Below are positions 17,174 to 27,217 of a DNA stretch of 64,000 nt, in pieces (the stretch's first letter is position 1; every line of letters begins with the position of its first letter). The notes beneath the pieces are model-generated. The model saw nothing but the letters and a program-made list of their open reading frames with translations, was not told where the DNA came from and ran no database searches. Source of the stretch: HGM04593 sp045588485. GTDB taxonomy: Bacteria; Bacteroidota; Bacteroidia; Bacteroidales; Bacteroidaceae. The stretch is from positions 1-64,000 of the forward strand of contig JAZNEI010000089.1 of NCBI GenBank assembly GCA_045588485.1. Reading direction: 5' to 3'. The translations under genes were made by a program, and so were the position numbers.

Positions 17174-18142
17174 ATGAAAAAACTATTTACAATTGCAGCC
17201 TCATTGCTTATGCTCTTTGTCGGGAGTGTCGAGGCACAAGAGACTGCTACACTAAGCGCCTGTGTCTATGGTTATAAAGGCGAAATGGTCTATTTCGATT
17301 GTGCGCAGACACCTTTGATACGTCAAGAATTTCATACCAATCCCGGTGAGGAGCATCTGTACACCTTCCCCACTGAGAATATTGTCTGTATGCTTATAAA
17401 TGGAAAGACAAAGGTTCTTTTGCAGAAGGGCGATAGTTTGCACGTGGATGTAAAATACGACGGACGTACTGTAAGTGCAAAATTCAGCGGAACTGAAGAG
17501 GCTGTAAAGGTAAACAATCTCATCAATAAAATAAACGAAACCAAGCGTACTATGCGCTATCGCGAGCAGTTATTGGGTTGTGTGGCACTCGATATAAAGC
17601 CGCAGGCAAGAATAAACGACTCGCGTACATTGCTCGAAAAGGTAAAGTCTCTGATAAATGATGCGCAGATAAACGAGGCAGCAGCCAATTATATCCTCTC
17701 GGGGATAGAGTCCGAGGTGTATATATCGTTCATAGAGTATCCTGTAATGTATGAGAGTGTACGCGGTACAGCTATAAAAGAGCAGGGAATAGGCGACTAT
17801 TGGAATATTACCGAGGGATATACTCTGCGTAGCGATGCTGTGTCGTTGAGCAATCCCGAATATGCAAGTCTGCTTATGCGCTACTGTTTCTATATGAACG
17901 AGAAAAAGGCAAAGGAGAGTGGGGTCGAGTATAAAATGCCCACAATGTTCGAGACTATGTATAGCGAACTCGCAGGCTTCTACGATGGTGCGCAACGCGA
18001 CTTTGTTCTGTATACCCTGCTTTGTAACTTTATAAAGAATGGCAAGGAAATTGAGCGCGCCGATGCTCTTTACAACGATTATAAAGAGAACTACAATAAG
18101 AATAAGGAGTATATAAAGATTCTCGATACAATATTGGAGTAA
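17174..18142 (+). CDS. Secreted protein with DUF4369-like N-domain, no thioredoxin domain
   Basis: 322 residues from ATG 17174; an in-frame TTG at 17165 is less likely. A signal peptide ends near GSVEAQE. Residues ~25-110 look like the beta-rich N-domain of the TlpA-like proteins at the far end of the operon, but the rest is helical and has no CxxC. It may be a binding partner or a relative that lost its redox domain. First gene of the operon. Confidence 0.7.
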   Translation: MKKLFTIAASLLMLFVGSVEAQETATLSACVYGYKGEMVYFDCAQTPLIRQEFHTNPGEEHLYTFPTENIVCMLINGKTKVLLQKGDSLHVDVKYDGRTVSAKFSGTEEAVKVNNLINKINETKRTMRYREQLLGCVALDIKPQARINDSRTLLEKVKSLINDAQINEAAANYILSGIESEVYISFIEYPVMYESVRGTAIKEQGIGDYWNITEGYTLRSDAVSLSNPEYASLLMRYCFYMNEKKAKESGVEYKMPTMFETMYSELAGFYDGAQRDFVLYTLLCNFIKNGKEIERADALYNDYKENYNKNKEYIKILDTILE

Positions 18143-18195
18143 CTTTATATTGCTTCTGCTAAATATTCCTGTCGTAAACAGATAAAAAACATAAT

Positions 18196-21100
18196 ATGAG
18201 AAGAAACACGATATTTCGCAAGCTGTGCAAGCCACTGTTGTTACTTATTATCTTTCTTGGAGTAACGACATTGCAGGCGCAGGATGTAAAAGAGTGGAAA
18301 GAGACACGCATCACTCTGCGTATAAGCAACCAATCGCTCTCAAAGGTTCTTGAGATGGTTGCCGAGGCTGCTGATGCAAAATTGCAGCTTCAAGGAATTA
18401 CGCTTGTCAATATTGATAAGCCAATCTCGCTGAATGTAAAGGAAAAACCATTGGATAAGGTAATAGGGGAATTGATAGGTAACCAGAATGTGAGAATTCG
18501 TTACGAAGAGTCTCGCACCATTATTCTTGAACCATTCGAAATAGTGCCTGCTACCGAGGGTAAGCTACTTCCTGTCGATGGACGTATTGTGGATGCCGAG
18601 ACGGGTGAACCGCTTATTGCAGCGCAGATTCTTATTACCGATGGCGGTGCAACAGGCGAGGGGGGGACAATAACCGATGTTGATGGAAAATTCAGCCTGC
18701 GCATACGTAGTAAAGGCTCTATCCGCATATCATATATGGGGTATGAGACACTATCGAAACAGATAGTAAAGCCCGAGAGTGGAATGACTATATCACTGAA
18801 GCCGAGCTACGATAATTTGGGCGAGGTGGTTGTTACAGGTCTCAGTAAACGTAAAGAGAGCAGTTACACAGGAAACTATGTAACGGTAAAGGGTTCCGAA
18901 CTTTTGAAGATGAATCCTACAAATATTCTCAAAGGTCTGCAATTCTACGACCCCAGCTTCAAAATACTCGAGAATAACTCGCGCGGTTCCGACCCCAATG
19001 CCGAACCCGAGTTTCAGATTCGTGGCGACCAGTCTTTGGGAACATCTGCGTCAATGAACAGCATGGACCTTATGCTCGATAATGTGTCGAGTCGTCCCAA
19101 TACTCCGCTGTTTGTGCTCGATGGATTTATTGTACCTATGAGCCGTATCCTCGACCTCGACCCCGAGCGTGTCGATAATATCACCATCCTCAAGGATGCA
19201 GCGGCAACGGCTGTCTATGGCTCAAGAGCATCTAACGGCGTTGTTGTTGTCGAGACAAAAGTGGCTCCCGATGGTGCACTCTCGGTGTCATATAACGGTA
19301 CAATGACTGTGCAGGCCCCCGATCTCACCGATTATAATATGATGAATGCACGTGAGAAACTCGATACCGAGTGGAGAGCAGGAATGTACAATCCGCAGAA
19401 TTCCAATGATATGAACGAGTATAACCGCTATATGCGTAATATCCTTGGCGGTGTAAATACCTATTGGCTCTCTCAACCTTTACGTACGGCAATACAGAAC
19501 CGTCACTCGTTGAGTGTGGCAGGTGGTACCGATGTTTTCCGTTACAGCCTCGATGTGAACGCTGCATTCCAACCGGGTGTGATGGAGGGCTCCGAGAACT
19601 CTACCAAAGGTGTGAACTTTGGTATGACATACCTTAAAAAGAGGTTCACAATGCGTGCTAATATTAACCTGACCGAGGCTACAGGAAAGAACTCACCTTA
19701 CGGCTCGTTCAGCAGTTACACAAGGCTTAACCCTTACTATAAGCCTGTCGACGAGGATGGAAAATATGCTCAGATAATCGACAGCTACAAAGGTTACATC
19801 ATAACCAACCCCTTGTACGACGCTCACGTGGGAATAAAGGACGGGACAAGCAGCCTGTCGATAACATCGAGTGTCAACCTCGAATATATGTTGCTTAAGA
19901 ATCTGCGTCTGACAGGACAGTTCTCTTATACAAAGGGTAAGGCAAATACCGATAAATTCCTTCCTGCCGACCACACAAGTTTTGCAACCGAGACCGACCT
20001 CACACGAAAAGGCAGTTACCATAAAAGTACGGGAGATATGACATCTTGGTCGTCTAACATTGGAATAAATTATAACCTTGTGCTGGACAAGCATCTGTTG
20101 AGTGTCTTTGGTAACTGGACGGTCAACGAGGATGCCAACGATTATGTGAACCTATCGGCAACGGGCTACCCCGACCCACACATGAACGATTTTATCTTCG
20201 GTAATAAGATGGATACATCGCCCAGTGGTACCGAGGCAAAGTCGCGCTCTATGGGACTAATCGGTCAGTTGTCATACAGCTACGACGACCGCTACTCGGT
20301 CGACTTTAACATCAGCGGCGAGGCTTCATCACGCTACTCCGACCACTCGCTTGTTCCTTTCTGGTCGGTTGGAGGACGATGGAACGCGCACAACGAGAAG
20401 TGGTTGCAGGGTTATATTTCGAACCTTGTACTGCGTGCAAGCTATGGTGTTACAGGTGAGCAGAATTTCAGTCCCTACGAGGCGATTGAGTTCTATACAT
20501 ACTCGGGCACAATGAAACCGTATGAATCGTTCCCCGTCTTGGGTGCTGTGCTTGCAGGGCTTAACAATCCCGACCTTGGATGGGCACAGACACACAATAC
20601 GAGCTTTGCCATTGACCTCGGATTCTGGAAAAACCGCATCAATGTAAGTTTCAACTACTATAATAACATAACAAAGGAGTTGCTTACAAACTACGACCTT
20701 GCACCCTCTACCGGATTCGGCTCAATGACAATGAATGCCGGTGAACTGCAGAATCAGGGATTCGATGCAACGCTTAATGTAATTGCTGTGCAGGATATCC
20801 GCAATCAGTTCTATTGGACGTGGAATGTGAATGCCAACCACAATAGAAACAAAATTCGCAAGGTATCTGACTATCTGCGCAAGATAAACGAGGAGCAGTT
20901 GAAGTCGGCATCGGCACCGCTTCCCATCTATCAGGAGGGACAATCGACCACCACGCTCTATGCGGTACGCTCTTTGGGTATTGACCCTGTAACGGGACAA
21001 GAGGTGTTCTTGAAACGTAACGGCGAAAAGACTTTTGTATGGGACGCTGCCGACAAGGTTCCCGTTGGTAATACCACTCCCGATGTAAGCGGTACAATTT

Positions 21101-21543
21101 CTACATCGGTCAACTGGAAAGACCTCTCTTGTACACTCGGATTCACTTATAAGTGGGGAGGAATTGTATACAACAGCACTCTGGTCGACAAAATAGAGAA
21201 CAGCAATATTGCCAATAACCTCGACCGTCGTGCCGGATTGGGACGTTGGGAGAAACCGGGTGACGTTGTACGTTATGTGAGGTTTAGTCAGTATGGTGCA
21301 AATACCCCTGCCAGCACACGTTTCATTATGGATGACAACGAACTGAAATTTGCAACAATAAATCTTGGTTACCGTATGCGAAGCGACAAATATACATTCC
21401 TCGAGCGTATGAATGTAGATGCCCTTACGCTTAACTTTACAACCAATGATATCTGCCGACTCTCGCCCATACGTATGGAGCGCGGACTCGACTATCCTTT
21501 TGCACGTTCATACACACTTTCAATGTCTATAATATTTAAATAA
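18196..21543 (+). CDS. susC: SusC/RagA-type TonB-dependent outer-membrane transporter with STN domain
   Basis: 1115 residues. After a signal peptide (cleavage near TLQAQD) comes a secretin/TonB short N-terminal domain (~35-110), then a carboxypeptidase-D-like domain (~125-210, VDGRIVDAETGEPLIAAQIL), a plug with a conserved DAAATAVYGSRASNGVVVV stretch (~330-350), and the beta barrel. The STN domain suggests signalling to an anti-sigma factor, but no ECF sigma/anti-sigma pair is in the window. The transporter takes its substrate from the SusD partner encoded next. Confidence 0.95.
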   Translation: MRRNTIFRKLCKPLLLLIIFLGVTTLQAQDVKEWKETRITLRISNQSLSKVLEMVAEAADAKLQLQGITLVNIDKPISLNVKEKPLDKVIGELIGNQNVRIRYEESRTIILEPFEIVPATEGKLLPVDGRIVDAETGEPLIAAQILITDGGATGEGGTITDVDGKFSLRIRSKGSIRISYMGYETLSKQIVKPESGMTISLKPSYDNLGEVVVTGLSKRKESSYTGNYVTVKGSELLKMNPTNILKGLQFYDPSFKILENNSRGSDPNAEPEFQIRGDQSLGTSASMNSMDLMLDNVSSRPNTPLFVLDGFIVPMSRILDLDPERVDNITILKDAAATAVYGSRASNGVVVVETKVAPDGALSVSYNGTMTVQAPDLTDYNMMNAREKLDTEWRAGMYNPQNSNDMNEYNRYMRNILGGVNTYWLSQPLRTAIQNRHSLSVAGGTDVFRYSLDVNAAFQPGVMEGSENSTKGVNFGMTYLKKRFTMRANINLTEATGKNSPYGSFSSYTRLNPYYKPVDEDGKYAQIIDSYKGYIITNPLYDAHVGIKDGTSSLSITSSVNLEYMLLKNLRLTGQFSYTKGKANTDKFLPADHTSFATETDLTRKGSYHKSTGDMTSWSSNIGINYNLVLDKHLLSVFGNWTVNEDANDYVNLSATGYPDPHMNDFIFGNKMDTSPSGTEAKSRSMGLIGQLSYSYDDRYSVDFNISGEASSRYSDHSLVPFWSVGGRWNAHNEKWLQGYISNLVLRASYGVTGEQNFSPYEAIEFYTYSGTMKPYESFPVLGAVLAGLNNPDLGWAQTHNTSFAIDLGFWKNRINVSFNYYNNITKELLTNYDLAPSTGFGSMTMNAGELQNQGFDATLNVIAVQDIRNQFYWTWNVNANHNRNKIRKVSDYLRKINEEQLKSASAPLPIYQEGQSTTTLYAVRSLGIDPVTGQEVFLKRNGEKTFVWDAADKVPVGNTTPDVSGTISTSVNWKDLSCTLGFTYKWGGIVYNSTLVDKIENSNIANNLDRRAGLGRWEKPGDVVRYVRFSQYGANTPASTRFIMDDNELKFATINLGYRMRSDKYTFLERMNVDALTLNFTTNDICRLSPIRMERGLDYPFARSYTLSMSIIFK

Positions 21544-21561
21544 ACATACAATAAGACGAAT

Positions 21562-23010
21562 ATGAAAAAAGGTCTATATACAATAATATTATCGCTTACA
21601 GCGATGCTTTCTCTTGGCTCTTGCGCCGATTGGTTCGATATAAGTCCAAAGACAGATGTTAAGGCCGAGGACTTGTTCGAGACCGAGAATGGCTTCCTCA
21701 GTTCTCTTGCCGGAATCTATGTGCTTATGACGGATGAGGCTGTCTATGGTCGTGACCTTAGTTTCGGTCTTGTCGAGCAGTTGGCACAGATGTACGACGT
21801 TATTCCCGAAGGTGCAAACAATAGGACCGACATCTATAACTATAATCAGACAACAAGCGGTGGATATAATACAAAAGGTCGTTTCGAGCGCACCTGGCTC
21901 ACTGCTTATAATATCATTGCCAATGCTAATAACCTATTCAAATGGCTCGATAAAAAGGGTGAGGAGGTTATATACCAAGAGCAGACACGCAATATGATAC
22001 GAGGTGAGGCACTTGCGATACGTGCAGCCGTTCATTTCGACCTGTTGCGTCTGTGGGGTCCCGCTGACTATGCAGCTAATGAGGAGGCCCGTAAGATGAA
22101 ATGCATTCCCTATCGCACTGTTGCAGATAAAGAGAAGCAACCGCTTCTTGAGGCACAGCAAATTGTTGCAAACATCATCGCCGACCTTGATTCGGCAAAG
22201 AGTTTGATTGCATATGAGAGCAACCTCGACCTTAGCAATTACAGTAGTGCCGACCGTCGCTTCCGCTTCAACTACCATGCAGTGAATGCTCTGCTTGCAC
22301 GTGTGCACAACTATGCAGGTAACGGCAAAGAGGCCAAGGTTGCAGCACTCGAAGTGATAGATAACTGTGGTCTCGACCTTAAAAGTGGAAATGACGATGA
22401 TCCGGTGCTCTTTTCCGAGACTCTTTGTGCTGTGAATCTCTATCAGATGAAAGATAACCTCTCGACCTACTTCGATGCTGGCGATAAGATTCAGACAAAG
22501 TATCACGTAACATTCTCTACTCTTAATGCTATTTTCGAGATTATTGGCAGCGAGAGCGAGGATATGAGAGCGCGTTCGGCAGCATTTGCCCGTAACAGCG
22601 ATTATCAGATGGCAGTGACAAAGAAGTATCAAGAGAATGATGATGAGGCAATTCCTTTGTTGCGTTTGCCCGAAATGTACTACATCGTATGCGAAAATTC
22701 CGAGGGCGATGAGGCTGCCTATTATATAAATATGGTACGCAACCGTCGCGGTATTTCTTCGTCGAAGAATGTCGTGTGCGACACTGAAGAGCAGCGAACC
22801 ATAGCGCTTATGCGCGAGTATCGCAAAGAGTTCTATGCCGAGGGACAGTTCTTCTATTTCTTAAAGAGTCATGGTATAACAGGTACGCTGGAACACTCGC
22901 CCGAGGTGGCTATCTCGGCCGAGAATTTTGTATTCCCCTTACCCGATGCCGAGCGTGAGTATGGATGGACCGACGAGAGTAATAATGATGAGGCTACTGT
23001 AACAGAATGA
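21562..23010 (+). CDS. susD: SusD/RagB-like surface lipoprotein
   Basis: 482 residues with a lipobox (LSLGSC, Cys21). EALAIRAAVHFDLLRLWGPA and the TPR-like helices plus the C-terminal RREYRKEF-like stretch (ALMREYRKEFYAEGQFFYFLK) are family hallmarks. It should form the lid on the SusC barrel and bind substrate at the surface. Substrate class cannot be told; with no glycoside hydrolase nearby, peptide or another ligand is as likely as glycan. Confidence 0.95.
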   Translation: MKKGLYTIILSLTAMLSLGSCADWFDISPKTDVKAEDLFETENGFLSSLAGIYVLMTDEAVYGRDLSFGLVEQLAQMYDVIPEGANNRTDIYNYNQTTSGGYNTKGRFERTWLTAYNIIANANNLFKWLDKKGEEVIYQEQTRNMIRGEALAIRAAVHFDLLRLWGPADYAANEEARKMKCIPYRTVADKEKQPLLEAQQIVANIIADLDSAKSLIAYESNLDLSNYSSADRRFRFNYHAVNALLARVHNYAGNGKEAKVAALEVIDNCGLDLKSGNDDDPVLFSETLCAVNLYQMKDNLSTYFDAGDKIQTKYHVTFSTLNAIFEIIGSESEDMRARSAAFARNSDYQMAVTKKYQENDDEAIPLLRLPEMYYIVCENSEGDEAAYYINMVRNRRGISSSKNVVCDTEEQRTIALMREYRKEFYAEGQFFYFLKSHGITGTLEHSPEVAISAENFVFPLPDAEREYGWTDESNNDEATVTE

Positions 23011-23029
23011 TATTGAATAGAATAAGATT

Positions 23030-24343
23030 ATGAGAATAGGTAATGTAAATATATTGCTCTGCCTTTTGGCTATCGTAGGACTATCGGCCTGCGATAAACA
23101 GGAGCCCGACTTTTTCAGCGAAAAGAACAACGGCATCTATTTCGATTATGAGACTGCTGCCGAGCTTACAACAAACATAAACTTTGCCGATAGGATTCTG
23201 GGTAATCCCGAGTCGCTTCCCGTAGAGGTTAAGACCAAACTATTGGGTCACATATCACAGGATGCACGTAAGGCGGTGCTTAAGACACGTCCCGTAGAGG
23301 GTTATCCCGAAGCGCAGGTTATACTGCCAGAGGTTGAGTTCAAGGATGGTGAGTATCAGAAATATGTAAGCATACAGGTGGTTCGTCCCACCGAGCGTGA
23401 TACAGAGTATGCAATATGCCTCTATTTCGATACAACCGAGCCGGGCGCTCTTGGTTCTGGCATTGCAGGGCGTGGCGAGTTTACAATATTTGTGCAGGAA
23501 ACATATACTCGTCCTACAGGGTGGGGCGAAAAAGATTGGGCAGTAAGCTATCTTGGTAATTGGACTCCCGACAAGCACATCTTCTTTGTGAATTTATTGC
23601 AGGATAATGACTATACTGCCAATGGTGCGCTTTATGACTGGAATAAACTTATCAGCTATAACACACAGGCTGTAGAGGCTTTGCGTCGTATGCAACAGGA
23701 GAATCCCGAAACAAAAATAGAGATTGATATTCCTTTCAGCACCGACTGCAACTACTCTAAGCCTTACTATTGGGCATCGGAGCACGAGAAATATCTTGGA
23801 GACTATTCGGCATCTACATTTGCTCTGCTTGCAGCGGCCGTAGGTGCAAATACTGCAAACGAGATTGAACTTTTAGGTAGCAAGGAGCGCCTTGTCGACC
23901 TAAACCGAATTGCAGTCATTACAATGATGCGCAATTATAATATGTATTACAGCAGTTGGACTCTATCAACATCTCAGTTCAAGAAGAATTGTTGGTTCCC
24001 GATGTTTCCGAATATCGAGTATGAGGTTGTGCAACCCGACTGTTGGACCGATTGGGGAATAGGCGGTGGTCAGAAACCGACAAAGTACTATGGCGAGTAC
24101 AGCGACGAGAAATACCGCTTTATGATTACTGCCTGGCTCGAACATTGTGCTGCTATCGGTAAGGAGTTTATGCTGTGGCAGCTATTCCCCTTAGTTATAG
24201 ATTGGGGTGTATTCGATGCAGTGTGGGACGATGCTGTAGGTGGTGAGGATGCTATTAAAGAGTGCTATAAGGTTATTAAAGCCGCATACGAGGCAGCTCC
24301 TGCAGGAACCTATTCATTTACCTTTCCCGAAATTGATTTCTGA
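23030..24343 (+). CDS. DUF4843-family lipoprotein
   Basis: 437 residues with lipobox Cys at residue 21 (VGLSAC). The N-terminal half (~25-160: YFDYE..., long spaced beta strands, VEFKDGEYQKYVSIQV) matches my recollection of DUF4843 proteins that follow SusD genes. It is exported and probably surface exposed. Its role in these loci is not established. It lies 19 bp after susD. Confidence 0.78.
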   Translation: MRIGNVNILLCLLAIVGLSACDKQEPDFFSEKNNGIYFDYETAAELTTNINFADRILGNPESLPVEVKTKLLGHISQDARKAVLKTRPVEGYPEAQVILPEVEFKDGEYQKYVSIQVVRPTERDTEYAICLYFDTTEPGALGSGIAGRGEFTIFVQETYTRPTGWGEKDWAVSYLGNWTPDKHIFFVNLLQDNDYTANGALYDWNKLISYNTQAVEALRRMQQENPETKIEIDIPFSTDCNYSKPYYWASEHEKYLGDYSASTFALLAAAVGANTANEIELLGSKERLVDLNRIAVITMMRNYNMYYSSWTLSTSQFKKNCWFPMFPNIEYEVVQPDCWTDWGIGGGQKPTKYYGEYSDEKYRFMITAWLEHCAAIGKEFMLWQLFPLVIDWGVFDAVWDDAVGGEDAIKECYKVIKAAYEAAPAGTYSFTFPEIDF

Positions 24344-24366
24344 TAATACGCAAAAGTGAACAGAAT

Positions 24367-26097
24367 ATGAAGAAGATAATAAATATATTATTTGCCTCCT
24401 TAATGTTTGTAGGATGCTACGAGGATAAGGGTAACTACGATTACACACTCGACAAGATGAACGAGATAAAATCGGTCAGTTTCACTCCGACGGCAGTAGA
24501 GTCGGCATACGGTAAACTGATAGAGGTTCAGCAGGCAATGAGTGAGAATGATTGTAAACGTCGTATAGAGGCTGTGGTTGAGCAGACTTTGGCAAGCGAC
24601 TACAACAATCTGCATTTCTATTGGTATGTGAGCTATAATGACGAGGATGGTACGTTCCGGAAGGATACGGTAGAGACCAATGGCTACCTCGATATTACTC
24701 TTCCGATTGGAAAAGAGAAGGAGTACAACGTATATCTGCAAATTTACGATACAGGAACAACGTTGTCTCATTACAGCAATTTCAGAATTAAGACACGTCC
24801 GATTTTCAAGAACAGTCTCTTTGTGTTGCACGGTGAGGCCGGAAGTCGTAAATTGGGTAATATAGAGATTATTGGTGATGTAATCAACGTACACACCGAT
24901 GCATACGGATATCTCTATCCTGGTGTGAATCCTTTTGCCAATGCTGAGGGATTATCTTATACCACCTATCAAGACCTTAGCAACAACACAGGCAGTTGGG
25001 TGAATAAAGAGGTAAACACGCTTATGGTATTCTCGTCCAATGCCGAGATAGTAGGATATAATCCCTTTGGATTGAATGCCAAATTCTATAACAATGTGAT
25101 GATGAAGCCTGTAAACAATTCGTTTGTCTTTGCTCGAAATGTACAGACGGGCGACCCTTCGAACTATACGCTTTATCGTCTTGTTTACTCAAAAGACGGA
25201 CAGGTGTGCATAGGCAACTATGTACCTGTACTATATAAGCCGGGATACGTGATAGAACAGTCAGGTAGTAACAGCTTGCATCAGACCGACTATCAGGTGA
25301 CGGCTGCTACAATTACAAATGGTCGATATATTATGTGGGACGCAAAGCACAATCGCTTCCTCTATATATCGAAGAACGAGCAGTATCCTCTGTGCGAGTC
25401 TGATATGCTTGGAAATTATCCATCGGCACTGAAGAATCCTGTACTCGATGCTAATGTCAATTTCTCGGGGCTTGAGAGGTCACCTGTCGGGATGCGTGCT
25501 GTTTATGCTTATATACAGTATCGCGAGAATTATAGCGAGGCAAAGCCTTATTTCATATTCTTTGATGAGGCTCGCGAGGAGTATTGGCGCTATGAACTCA
25601 CACAACTCGATACGGGCGGCGAGAAAGATGGTAAAAAACAGCTTAAGGGTGCCGAGGAGGTTGTTCCTGCCTACGAAATTAAAGGCAGTCGTATGAATAA
25701 TTTTACGCCGGATAATATTAATACAATCGTTTATAGCTCTTGGTTCACTACAAATTATATCTTCTATGCCGAGGGTGGAACGGTTTACCGTTACAGCGTA
25801 GTAAACGGTGACAAGACACCTTTGTACACTGCTCCTGCCGGGTACGAGATTACATTGCTGAAGTTCCGTGTCGAGGATAGTAATAACTTCTCCGATAATC
25901 TGGGTCGTTGGCTTAGCATAGGTATGGAAAAAGAGGATTGTGGTGCAGTTGCCGAGATTCTGCTTAATACTGCATCGGATGTCGACATGGATACTCAGGT
26001 GCTCTTCTATGACAAGGATGGTGACGGCAACACCTTTGGAAAAATCAAGGACTTGCAGTTTACTCAGATTTATATGTACACAGTTCCAACATATTAA
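24367..26097 (+). CDS. PKD-like family lipoprotein
   Basis: 576 residues with a lipobox (LMFVGC, Cys17). The start GCYEDKGNYDYTLDKMNEI is typical of the PKD-like lipoproteins that accompany DUF4843 genes. The remainder looks beta-rich, with many Tyr and Asn residues, compatible with a beta-propeller or stacked beta domains. It is probably a surface binding protein of the same system. Located 23 bp after the previous gene. Confidence 0.78.
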   Translation: MKKIINILFASLMFVGCYEDKGNYDYTLDKMNEIKSVSFTPTAVESAYGKLIEVQQAMSENDCKRRIEAVVEQTLASDYNNLHFYWYVSYNDEDGTFRKDTVETNGYLDITLPIGKEKEYNVYLQIYDTGTTLSHYSNFRIKTRPIFKNSLFVLHGEAGSRKLGNIEIIGDVINVHTDAYGYLYPGVNPFANAEGLSYTTYQDLSNNTGSWVNKEVNTLMVFSSNAEIVGYNPFGLNAKFYNNVMMKPVNNSFVFARNVQTGDPSNYTLYRLVYSKDGQVCIGNYVPVLYKPGYVIEQSGSNSLHQTDYQVTAATITNGRYIMWDAKHNRFLYISKNEQYPLCESDMLGNYPSALKNPVLDANVNFSGLERSPVGMRAVYAYIQYRENYSEAKPYFIFFDEAREEYWRYELTQLDTGGEKDGKKQLKGAEEVVPAYEIKGSRMNNFTPDNINTIVYSSWFTTNYIFYAEGGTVYRYSVVNGDKTPLYTAPAGYEITLLKFRVEDSNNFSDNLGRWLSIGMEKEDCGAVAEILLNTASDVDMDTQVLFYDKDGDGNTFGKIKDLQFTQIYMYTVPTY

Positions 26098-26109
26098 AAG
26101 CATTATACT

Positions 26110-27204
26110 ATGAGAAAGTTGGTACTTTTGGCTCTTATTGCCGTCTCTATGGCAACAGCAGCACAGGAGAATATTGTTATAAAGGGAGAGGTAGATGGTA
26201 TTAAGCGTGGCCGTCTCTTTCTGTTGCTCAACCAGGGTGACGACCGTGTCGATACTCTTGCCTCTACAGAATTCAAAAAATCACGTTTCAAACTATCGGC
26301 TACTGTTAGAGAACCCCTTGTAACACAAATTGTGCTCGATGGTTTCCAAGGTGGATTTACTCTCTTTGTCGAGCCGGGCGAGAGCTACGAAGCACGCTTG
26401 GCAAACGACAAGAGTGCATATATAAAAGGCGGACGACTGAACGAGTCCTACACCGCACACATGAAGAACTCCGACTCGCTGCAAGCAAAGATAAACAGTC
26501 TGCAACAGAGATACGATTCGTTGCGAGCAGCAAGCAAGTTTCGCAGTGCAAGCCGTGTGAACGATTCGCTTCGTATATGTAAGGATAGTTGGCAGAAACT
26601 GACAAATGACTTTCTATCGCAGAACGACAATCTTATAACAGCTTATACTGTATATTCTAACATAATGATGCGCGACCTCGGCGCTGCCGAGTCGCGTCGT
26701 ATGTACAGTTCTATGGGTGATGGTGCAAAGGCTACTCATTGCGCCTCATTGATAAGGGCACGCATAAAGAAACTCGAGGAACTTGCCGAGAATGCTCCGG
26801 CCCCCGACTTTACAGCTTCTACTCCCGAGGGTACCGAGGTTACAATGAGCGCAGTCAAAGGTAAGGTTAAGATTATCGACTTTTGGGCAAGCTGGTGCGG
26901 TCCCTGTCGCATGAATAATCCGGCACTGAAGGCTCTGTACGACGAGTTTCATCCCAAAGGATTAGAGATTATAGGTGTGTCACTCGATAACAGTGCCGAT
27001 AAGTGGAAGGCTGCAATAGAGAAGGATGGTCTCTCTTGGGTTAATGTATCGACGCTTGGCGGTTGGAATTGCTCGGTGGCTCGTCTGTACAATGTAAAGA
27101 GTGTGCCTGCACTTTTTGTCCTCGACGAGAATAACCGTATCATTGCTTCGGGACTTCGAGGCGAGAGACTCAAAGAGTTTATTAAAGAGAGGTTGGATTT
27201 TTGA
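26110..27204 (+). CDS. TlpA-like thiol-disulfide oxidoreductase (DUF4369 + thioredoxin fold), first of three
   Basis: 364 residues. A signal peptide ends near ATAAQE, with no lipobox. A DUF4369 domain occupies ~20-115, a coiled linker with SLQAKINSLQQRYDSLRAAS ~120-175, and an AhpC/TSA thioredoxin fold the last ~135 residues with WCGPC (Cys263, Cys266) and VKSVPA as cis-Pro. A classic periplasmic disulfide reductase site. It lies 12 bp after the PKD-like gene. Confidence 0.9.
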   Translation: MRKLVLLALIAVSMATAAQENIVIKGEVDGIKRGRLFLLLNQGDDRVDTLASTEFKKSRFKLSATVREPLVTQIVLDGFQGGFTLFVEPGESYEARLANDKSAYIKGGRLNESYTAHMKNSDSLQAKINSLQQRYDSLRAASKFRSASRVNDSLRICKDSWQKLTNDFLSQNDNLITAYTVYSNIMMRDLGAAESRRMYSSMGDGAKATHCASLIRARIKKLEELAENAPAPDFTASTPEGTEVTMSAVKGKVKIIDFWASWCGPCRMNNPALKALYDEFHPKGLEIIGVSLDNSADKWKAAIEKDGLSWVNVSTLGGWNCSVARLYNVKSVPALFVLDENNRIIASGLRGERLKEFIKERLDF

Positions 27205-27217
27205 AAAATGATATGAT